DNA of 64,000 nt from NCBI GenBank assembly GCA_024663395.1, contig JANFAH010000071.1, forward strand, positions 124,001-188,000. The letters run 5' to 3'. A program made the translations under genes and the position numbers. Below are positions 56,483 to 64,000 of the stretch, in pieces; the first letter of the stretch is position 1, and every line of letters starts with the position of its first letter. Source of the stretch: Pisolithus tinctorius (lineage: Eukaryota > Basidiomycota > Agaricomycetes > Boletales > Pisolithaceae). Below the pieces are notes generated by a model. It searched no databases and was not told the origin of the DNA. It was given only the letters and a program-made list of their open reading frames with translations.

Positions 56483-58245
56483 ACCGGGTACGGTCCAAGG
56501 TTCTTCTCTGAGAGCTTCTTGGAAGGCCAAGTAGACTGGAAGTATTTGGCTTTGACATATACTTGGTCACCAACCTTGAAGTCCAGAGCTGGCATGCATT
56601 TGGCATCAGCCAGGCCTTGGTATTGTTGTTGAGTGAGGGTCATTTCCTCCCGTAGGTATTGATGCAGTGAGTCTAAGTCAACTGCATAGTCACAAGCCCA
56701 AGCAGAGGTAAGATTGCACTCTGGGTACACTGAGATACTAGGATGGTAGCCCTTGTTAGTGAAGAAGGGTGATACACCAGTAGTAGCGCTAGGGGCATTG
56801 TTGTATGCAAACTTGGCCAAAGGTAGTAGGTCGGCCCAATTATCCTGCTGGTAGTTGCAGTATACTCAGAGGTATTGTTCTAGGGTTTGGTTGGTCCTCT
56901 CAGTCTGACCATCACCTTTGGGGTGGTAGCCTGAGGTGAAGTGTAAGTGCATGTCCAAAGCCTTACCAAGTGACCAGAAGAAATGAGAGACGAACTCCAA
57001 GCCTCGGTCTGAGGTTACATGGGCCAGTACTCTGTGCTTCGAAAAGACATGGAGTAGGAATAGTTTGGCAAGTTCTGGGGCTGTTATGGTGTCGTGGGTG
57101 GGGATGAATATGGCCTGCTTGGAAAGCCAGTCAACTACTACAAGGATGGCCATGAAGCTGGATGAGGCCGGAAGCTGCTCAATGAAATCCATAGAGATAG
57201 AATTCCATGGCTTCTCCAGCACTGGGAGTTGCTTGAGAAGGCCATAAGGCCAATGGCGGGGAACCTTAGCCCAAGTGCAGGCCATGCAAGACCGGACATA
57301 GTCCTTGACAAATGTCCTGAGGCCAGGCCAGGTGTACTCATGCTGAATGAGCTCTAGGGTTCAGTTTTGGCCAAAGTGGCCAGACAGGGGGTGGTCATGC
57401 TTAAGGCACAAGACCCTGAGGTGGAGATCATTTGAGTCCAGCACATAGATTCTTCCATCAAGCTGAAGGAAGCCAGTGTCATCCACTGACCACTGGGGAT
57501 CAGACATATCGGACAGGCAGATTTGTGAGACTGGGTTGTCTGGCAGTGCAGTCAGGATATCATTATGAAGTTTCCCGACATCCATTAAGGCAACTGCTTG
57601 TAAGACCAGGTACTCTAGGTAAGTTGTGCGAAGGGAGACCACTAGCTGCTCCTGGGTGAAAACCAGTCTCAGATTTTGCAGGTTCACTCAGGCATAGCCA
57701 CTATCCCCCTCTTTGGGGTAGACATCCCATTGTCTAGTTAGGGCATCAGGCTTAGCCCTGAGCTTACTGGGCCTGAATCTGATGATCATGTTGAACTGAG
57801 ACAGGAACTCTGACCAGCAAGCTTGGCAGCGGGTGAGTACCTTGGAGGTAGAAAAGTACTCAAGGTTCTTGTGGTCGGTAACAACATTGACTGGTGAGGC
57901 CAAGCCCTCAAGGTAATGGCACCAGGTCCAGAATGCTTCAAAGATTGCAAGCAGTTCCTTATTGTGGGTATCATAATTCAATTCCGGGGCCATCAGAGTC
58001 CAGGAGTAGAAAGTGACCAGATGTATTTGGCCATCGCCACAGGTGATAGAGAGGATGCCGGCAATGGCATAGTCCGAAGCATCGGTCTCAACAGTGATAG
58101 GAACCCCGGGGATGAAATGAGTTAAGACCAGTGTGGTGGTGAAGGTGGCCTTGAGGTTATTAAATGACCAGTGACACTCCTCAGAGAAGTTCCAAGGGGC
58201 ACCCTTGCAGGTAAGCCAAGTCAGTGGTACAACAATGTCTGAGTA

Positions 58246-59060
58246 TGTCATGACCATGACACCAGCGTAAGCCCCTGACACCTACTCTGCCCTCCTCCGA
58301 CATGTTCCCACGCTTCTCCGCCCTCCTCCGACGTGTTCCTGCGCTCCTCCAACCCTCCCGACACATCTCCACACCTCTCTGAGGTCCCCTGTCCATGTTC
58401 TGACCAACTCCGTTCAACTCCGCCCTAAGGTTGGTCATGTGGGCTGTCAGACTTGCAGCCCTGCGTTCTAGATAGGGTTCCACCCTCGTGTTGGTTTTCT
58501 CCATTCTTCTGCTCCTTCAGTATTTACCCTCTCTTCCTCATTGTAGTAGTTCCCTTGTCTCAGTTAAGGTCCCCGTTGTCCCTACCCTCTATCCCTTGTG
58601 TCGGAAGGACTCTAACCCACTATACACTTATTGGTTTACATTCCATACTGCACTGCCCTTGACCTACATCATATATAAGGCCACATAGTACTCCGATGTA
58701 ATCAGTACAAATATCGAATAAAGTCCCCACCTTCGACTCCCTCTCAGTCCCCTCCGGAGTTTCATCTCCACTTCCTCTGAGTCCACTCCACCTCTGAAAT
58801 ACGAGGGCTGAGCTCGTGCAAGGGGGCAGCACACTAGCTGAACCCAATGCCCTCTCATCCGACCTCCGACCTCTGATCTCCAGCTCCAACTCCAACCTCA
58901 GCCTCTGAGACTTTCCTTCATACCCCTCCGCTCACTGTTCATCAAATATCTCGTCACCCAGTGGTCAGATTCGCTTCGGACTTTGACCACTGTACTCCGC
59001 AGCCCAACCCGCTCCAACTCCGCCCTAAGAAGGAGCCAGGGGTGTCGTCCGACTTTGACA
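58246..59060 (+). mobile_element. Solo LTR G, 815 bp
   Basis: TGTCATGACC...GACTTTGACA with an exact target duplication GAGTA (58241-58245, 59061-59065). TATATAAGG near 58673, leader near 58703. It is CpG-containing and opposite in orientation to TyA, which it splits in RT. Confidence 0.93.
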
Positions 59061-60654
59061 GAGTAATTAAATATAAACTGGCAGTAGAAGTTGGTGAAGC
59101 CGAGGAAAGATTGAATGTCCTTGACCTTGCAAGGCTCAGGCCAGTCACAAATGGTCTGGACCTTTTCCTTCAACATCATGAGGCCAGCAGGGGAAAGGTG
59201 GAATCCAAGGTATTTGACCAAGTCCAAGTGAAACTCACATTTCTCCAGCTTTGCATAAAGGCCGTGAAGCTGAAGCTGGTGGAGGACCTCTTGGACATGC
59301 TGCTTGTGAGACTCCTTATCTCTGGAGTAGATCAAGATGTCATCTAGGTAGACAACCACACAGACATCTAACATATCCACAAAGATAGTGTTGACGAAGC
59401 ACTGGAAGGCAGCCAGGGCATTGGTGAGGCTGAAAGGCATCACTAGCCACTCATAGGATCCATACCAAGTCCAAAAGGCAGTCTTCCATTCATCACCTGG
59501 GGCAATCCGGACGAGATGGTAAGCATGCCGAAGATCAATCTTAGTATAGATCTTGGCTCAGCTTGGAAAATCTAAGAGGTCAGAGATGAGCAGGAGTGGG
59601 TAGCGGTCCTTCTTAGTGATTTTGTTGAGGCCACAGAAGTCTACACAGAGCCAGAGGGAGCCGTCCTTCTTTTTGACAAAGAGGACTGGTGCAGCATAAG
59701 GGGAGGAAGTAGGCCGAATGAAACCAGTAGTAAGGTTTTCATCAATGAAGGTCCAGAGAGCTTGGAGCTCAACCAGGGACAGCGAGTAGATTGTGCCGAG
59801 AGGTGGGGTCATTCCTTCTTCAAGCTCTATCTTCAGGTCATACTCCCGGTGTGGTGGGAGTGCCGAGGCCTTGGCCTTGCTGAATACATCAGCAAAATCA
59901 TGGTACTCTTCCGGGACATTGGGTAAGGCCGGAGGAGGGGAGGCTGAGGCCGATCAGGCTTGAGCTGAGTCCAAGGGGCAGAGCTGGAGTTGGAACTGGA
60001 CAGACCCTTCTAGTTTGCAGGCATGCACAAAAGTGGCTGCATTGATTAGGGAAATGAGAGGGGCCTTCAGGGGGGTGCAAGCTGGGGAGTCAGAGACCAG
60101 TACAGATGGTGCAGGGCCAGGTTGGTCACAAGGACTGGGGTCAGGAAGGCCGGTGGAAACTGGGCTTACAGGGGGTGTCAACAGGGTTGGCATTCCTTGT
60201 GCAGGAGTCCAGAATGTTAGACTGCCCAATACCCAATCAATCAATGGATTGTAGTGGGTGAGCCAGTCATGTCCGAGGACTATTTTACACTCAGAATCCA
60301 ATGGGGCTAGATACAGGGTTACCAGGGTGACATCGCCGGACACAAAGTGGATATTGACATCTACTGCTTGGGTTATGGTAAAGGTGGACATTCCATCGAA
60401 GAGCTGGAGTCGGATTGGGGAGACCGAGTACAGGGTAAATGAGTGTTGATTAACAAATTGATTATCTATAAAACAATGGGTGGAACCAGAGTCCACTAAA
60501 GTACAAAGCTGAGGTATTTCTGGGTTTTCTAATGTGACATAGGGGGTTAAAGAATTTGGACTGGAAAGAGTGGACGCATTGAGATGAGCCTCCAAATTTG
60601 CACAACTGGAGTCAATGCAGCTCCCAGATTGTGCAGAGTCCTGGGAGCTGCTAC

Positions 60655-62023
60655 CTATTTTTTTGTCTTGGGGGTAGAACCTGAGCCTGAGGCCGGTGCA
60701 GCCTCAGTGGTGGCCACAGCGCAAGCCTTGGCCTTTGTGGCTTTCTTGGGGCATTTGTCAGTGAAGTGACTGGACCCTCTGCAGAACATGCAGAGGTTTC
60801 TGTCTATGCGATGCTTGCATTCTTCAGGGGTAAGCTTTCCATCTTTGCTGAGTTTGCTAGGCTCAGGCTTGGACAAATTGCTGTTATTACTATTGCCCGG
60901 CTTCGATGAAGCCAGCTTGGGAGAAGATCCAGAGTTGTTGTTGCTGGTCTTGGATTTGTCTTGGCCGGTCTTGGGCTGACTATTGTTGCCAGAGCCACTG
61001 GACTTGTTGTTACCAGAGTTGGACAAGCCCTGGTGCTTACTTGCCCTTTGGACTTCTTCCTTGTGCTCCCAATAGCACGCATCTATTTCTTGGGCGAGGT
61101 GGCGGAGCTCGTGAAGTGTCCGGGGTTTGCCAACTCAACAGACTTTGTCCTTAATCTGGTCTGGGAGCCCAGAATAGAAATGATGGTGCAGTGCACTGTC
61201 ACTGTAGCCTCGGACTTGCAAGGCAAGCCAATTGAAGTCAACTACATATTTGTTAATGTGCTGACTTTCCTTCATATGTAGATGGTCGAGCTGACTCTCA
61301 GCATCAGTGACCGGATCGTGGGGGCCAAAGGTGGTTTGTAGCTCCAGGGCAAACTCCCTCCAGGAGTCCATCCAGAGAGGCCAGTCATCAGGGTCGTCAA
61401 GCCCAAGTAAGTCTGGCTTGAACCACTCTAAGGCCATGCCTTTGAGGTATGATTGGGCAAAGATGACCTTGGTGTGGTCAGTCTTGGAAGTTGAGCTTGC
61501 ACTGGATAAAGAAAGCACAGAGCTTCTTGGGATCAGTGCCATCAAAAGTGTCGGGCTTGTGCAGCTTGGTCCTGCTCGAGGACTCAGGGCTAGTGCAGGC
61601 ATTACGAGCCAACAGTTTGATGGCTGAAGTGAGGTTGTCTAAGACTGTAATGGTGGGCTTGGTGTCCAGATCTGGGAAGTCCAGTTCATCCTCTGGATCA
61701 TTCTCATCCGGATTCTCACCACCAGGACCATTATCATCAGGATCATTACTGGGGTCATCATCTTCTGGGTGATTATCATCATCATCGCCCAGCCCATCAT
61801 TGCTGGGGTCACCCTCAGGGATGGGGGCAGTGGGACGACATGGGGTGGGGGTATTAGATGTACAGGCTGAAAAGCCCCTGAAAGGACTGACAGGATCTGG
61901 AGAGCGCCTAGTGGTGCCCAAGGCAGCTAGTGCTGTCTCACAGTGAGCCCCACTGGCTGAGGCAGAGTCAGGATTGGTGGCAGAGCAGCCATGGGGAGGT
62001 TGAAAATGAGTCTTGGTTGCCAT
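60655..62023 (-). pseudogene. gag: TyA gag, frameshifted
   Basis: ATG at 62023 (MATKTHFQPPHGCSATNP), acidic Asp/Pro block, SSSRTKLHKPDTFDGTDPKK, capsid-like IFAQSYLKGMALEWFKPDLL and WREFALELQTTFGPHDP, then a Ser/Asn-rich linker and zinc knuckle CMFCRGSSHFTDKC near 60780. A shift after LNFQD (61478) and a TGA in VC*VGKP (61135), where an Arg codon CGA is expected, break it. The gag frame ends at a TAG (60655-60657) immediately after a 7-A run. The heptamer A AAA AAA is in phase for -1 slippage, and the protease frame is exactly -1. TyA2 keeps the same junction. Gag would form the cytoplasmic particle. Confidence 0.9.
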
Positions 62024-62049
62024 GATGGTTTAGACCCACACAAGTGGTG

Positions 62050-62059
62050 AGTCTGAAAT
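62050..62059 (-). promoter_or_regulatory. TyA self-complementary primer-binding site
   Basis: Minus-strand ATTTCAGACT, 2 nt inside the 5' LTR, is the reverse complement of the leader AGTCTGAAAT (plus-strand 62265-62274). TATATAAAC (62302-62309) lies about 35 nt upstream of that leader. Confidence 0.75.
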
Positions 62060-62061
62060 AC

Positions 62062-62586
62062 TGTTAAGTTCGGGATGTCTGGGTTGAGACCGGACTGGAG
62101 ACCAAAGCGGGTGCGAAGCCAAGGGGTCAGGATCAGGAGTGAAATCGAGGGTTCAGATGGTTGGACTGTTTGGACTTAGTGACTGAGGATACAGTGCTAT
62201 TCCCTTGCGTGGGTCTCAGTCTGAGTCCGAGGCCAAGACAGGGTTATCAGGGTTAACTTTGTTGATTTCAGACTGCGGGGTACAGGCCGAGTATCTATGA
62301 GTTTATATACCAGAAGTAACTATAGTATGGAGACTGGTAATGCTGGTCTTGCAAGGATTGCTAAGACAATTGGTAAGATAAGGATTACTAATGTATGACT
62401 AAGGTAACAGAGACTGGGACAGGTGGACTGGGGACAAGACTGGGCAGGACTTAACCAAAGTGACAGACACTGCAAAACAGTGTCTACCATGCTAGGACAT
62501 CTGGGGATAGGGGACAGGCGAGGCTGAGGCCAGACTGGATGAGTGCAAGGCCAAGTCCAGCCAGGGTTGAGAACATGACTATGACA
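62062..62586 (-). repeat. TyA 5' LTR, 525 bp
   Basis: Plus-strand ends TGTTAAGTTC and ACTATGACA; promoter LTR of TyA with TATA box at 62302-62309. Confidence 0.94.
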
Positions 62587-62591
62587 TCCAC

Positions 62592-62823
62592 CACCAGAGC
62601 AAAGCAAGGCATCTCTTGTTCAGTAAACACATCCCCCATGGACTTTCCCATTCCATATCACATCCCCACTGTACTGACTTCTTACATAAAATTGGACACA
62701 CACACACACACTCTCTCTCTCTCTCTATAGTATTGCTTGTAAATCTAAATAACTACATCACATGCTTTCCCCAAATGCGTCCAGGAGCATCCGGAGGGCT
62801 TTGGTATGTAAACAACTCACGTG
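62592..62823. other. 3' flank of the EXS gene, with a microsatellite
   Basis: A (CA)n(CT)n run at about 62698-62727, then CpG-containing unique sequence. It probably holds the 3' UTR of the EXS gene. TyA inserted about 240 bp past the stop codon. Confidence 0.6.
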
Positions 62824-63976
62824 TCACATGCCACCATCGTCTTCGTCGTCATCGGACATCTCTGGTAAATACTCGAGTGTGCTATAGGGCAGCGGCACCT
62901 CGCGCGTGACCCGGTACTGATCCATATTTCCCAAATGTTCGCTCTCTAAGCGATCTAGAGAACAGTGAGTGAGTTTGCTGCTAGATAAAATTGGGATTCA
63001 AGACGGACAGAAGTTCCATTGTACCCTCCTTAGGAGCTCCAACAATGCTGCAATGACCGAGCGTAAAACGAATGATAATCGACCGGGGGGGATATATATC
63101 ACCCAGATGAAGCGAACAAGAACATTGGTAATCTTCCAACCAAAATGATAACTGGTCAAGAACAGACTAAAATTTATAGAACGCACTATGGCAAAATAGT
63201 ATGACTGGGAGGAAGTGTCAGTAAGGCTGCCCGTATATACAGGTGAAGACAAACCGCTATTTGAGAAGTATAAATGAGATCGGGCCTGAGCAAAGGATAA
63301 CGGGTGTCGCGCTTGAACAAAGACCAATCCACGATCAAGTCCTAGAGGGTAACCAGGGGTGAGCAATCGGTGTGTGAACATAGGTGTTCTGTGTCCCATT
63401 ACCCAAGCACACGAATACAAAGAACTCAACATCTCCGTGAAACAGAAAAACACAAAAGACGGTCCTTGCCGTGGAGTTCCTGAGAAATGATTGAGCATGG
63501 ACCGTAAATCAGCAAGAATGGAATTCTGTACCAGAATGTACCCAATAGTGATAACACAGTGAGGACACCATTCCAGAGGCATACTTCCCAGCCTAATTTC
63601 AAGGCGGACATCTGTCAGTAACGGATATGGTTTGTGTAACAAAAAACCTACATTGAGAAGATTCCCAAGAAATCTGGTATCCCGGTAACGCCTCACACAC
63701 TGCACAAGACGCATCAGGTAAGGAAGAATCGCTATGAAGTAGTGGATGCCCCAGTTGCGAGACGTTGCACAGGTCACCCAGACATCTTGTATCCGGGGTT
63801 CGTAAGCACGTGATGAAACCGCATTGTCTCCACCCGATGCATAGACGCAGCTGAAGAAATATAGGTTCTCCAGAGTAAAGGTCAAGCTACACAGTTGATC
63901 CCTGGATATGTCTGAGCTAGCGGCGTAAGGCATGACCAGTATTGGAAAATGCTTACCCAAACCAGAAACTGGTAAA
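62824..63976 (-). CDS. SYG1/XPR1-family (EXS domain) protein, 3' part
   Basis: The 331-codon ORF here reads through introns. A spliced model of nine exons fits in phase: 63976-63957, 63901-63834, 63785-63652, 63592-63532, 63479-63403, 63341-63255, 63204-63187, 63132-63009, 62954-62824. The introns are 48-61 nt with GT...AG ends. The protein has FWFGDQLCSLTFTLENLYFF, LPYLMRLVQCVRRYRDT, NLLNAGKYASGMVSSL, FTEMLSSLYSCAWDLIVDWS, NVLVRFIWVIYIP, LELLRRVQWNFYRLESEHLG, DQYRVTREVPLPY and an acidic end. The order and the hydrophobic helices are those of the EXS membrane domain, which in XPR1 exports phosphate. N-terminal exons, including any SPX domain, lie beyond the window. ERD1, an EXS protein without SPX, is the alternative. 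CpG content is normal and no stop occurs, so the gene looks intact. Confidence 0.9.
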
Positions 63977-64000
63977 CTAGAGGCCCCATGCATTGATCAT

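Larger units (their letters stand above)
54279..60654 (-). pseudogene. pol: TyA pol: protease, RT, RNase H, integrase, chromodomain
   Basis: In reading order. Protease: TLVDSGSTHCFIDNQF near 60490, with the DSG active site. [17 protein letters not shown] near 59670, then [15 protein letters not shown] near 59330. RNase H: TVETDASDYAIAGILSI near 58080 and VTDHKNLEYFSTSKVLT near 57870. Integrase: zinc domain with SGHFGQN and WPGL, SMDFIEQLP (57195), THVTSDRG-like VTSDRGLEF (57010), DGQTERTNQTLEQ (56890). Chromodomain: LQYLVRWTSYEGTDEETTWV near 54400. It is interrupted by solo LTR G after FTNFYCQFIFNYS and by solo LTR E after LGPYPV. Five in-frame stops at 59954, 59558, 57688, 57361 and 56866 are all TGA. 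The frame to gag is -1, consistent with a programmed shift at the 7-A run. Confidence 0.92.
52316..62586 (-). mobile_element. TyA: Ty3/gypsy chromovirus with an antisense gene
   Basis: Minus-strand element with identical-length 525-bp LTRs and an exact target duplication TCCAC (52311-52315, 62587-62591). In element sense: 5' LTR, self-complementary primer-binding site, gag, protease-RT-RNase H-integrase-chromodomain, an antisense accessory gene, polypurine tract, 3' LTR. It is about 7.6 kb without solo LTRs E and G. It keeps far more CpG than TyT or TyA2 and is the youngest large element here, yet pol has several stops, all TGA in the cases read. Confidence 0.94.

Noticed and set aside
62998..63993. 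A single 331-residue protein
   Set aside because: EXS motifs are interrupted exactly at GT...AG stretches of 48-61 nt. The spliced model is in phase throughout.
1..64000. rRNA, tRNA or other structured RNA genes
   Set aside because: I looked for tRNA box A/B-like words and rRNA cores and saw none I could support by eye; a covariance-model scan would settle it.

Overview
This window is a repeat graveyard from a fungal nuclear genome, almost certainly a mushroom-forming basidiomycete (Agaricomycetes). The evidence is introns of about 50 nt with GT...AG ends, Ty3/gypsy chromovirus retrotransposons, Tc1/mariner elements, a DDE transposase with an HDESTFYAND motif, and a split host gene of the SYG1/XPR1 (EXS) family at the right edge. 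I see no rRNA, tRNA, CRISPR array or bacterial gene. Positions 1 to about 62590 are nearly all transposable elements or decayed gene copies. Only about 62592-64000 looks like ordinary single-copy, CpG-containing host sequence. All calls were made by eye, without alignment software or databases.

Layout. 1-5640: a truncated solo LTR (family G), a Zn2Cys6-like accessory ORF, a Ty3 integrase/chromodomain fragment, a palindromic TA-flanked element and a 21-bp minisatellite. 5640-8378: decayed gene family with a TIVxWP motif. 8379-11025: Ty3 LTR plus gag, with solo LTR B nested in the LTR. 11026-18305: repeats, a palindromic Tc1/mariner element, a 62-bp minisatellite, a second TIVxWP copy, and a MITE-like element joined to a WD40 gene fragment. 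18306-26008: solo LTR C, a DDE transposon holding LTR B, which in turn holds the 1.8-kb LTR E, then a RING-finger pseudogene. 26009-31351: LTR fragments and a Ty3 pol remnant (TyA2). 31352-40170: a complete but mutated Ty3 element (TyT) inserted in TyA2, itself hit by solo LTR H. 40171-44075: rest of TyA2, interrupted by a full-length Tc1/mariner. 44993-51980: a large element with two LTRs and no genes (LardC), carrying solo LTRs D and I. 52316-62586: the youngest large element, TyA, split by solo LTRs E and G. 62824-64000: EXS gene.

Three themes tie the window together. (1) Nesting is proven by target-site duplications, read exactly for ten insertions and with one mismatch for three more. 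(2) The LTR elements have a Tf1-like self-priming layout: 10-11 nt lying about 33 nt after the LTR TATA box are the reverse complement of 10-11 nt lying 2 nt inside the 5' LTR, and the two sides differ together between families. (3) Inactivation is dominated by CpG loss. The two TyT LTRs differ mostly by TG in one against CA in the other, and TyA stops are TGA where CGA is expected.

The most unusual item is an antisense, intron-containing gene between pol and the 3' LTR of TyA. It encodes a coiled-coil, Zn2Cys6-like, acidic-tailed protein, and a diverged copy sits next to another Ty3 pol remnant at the left end.
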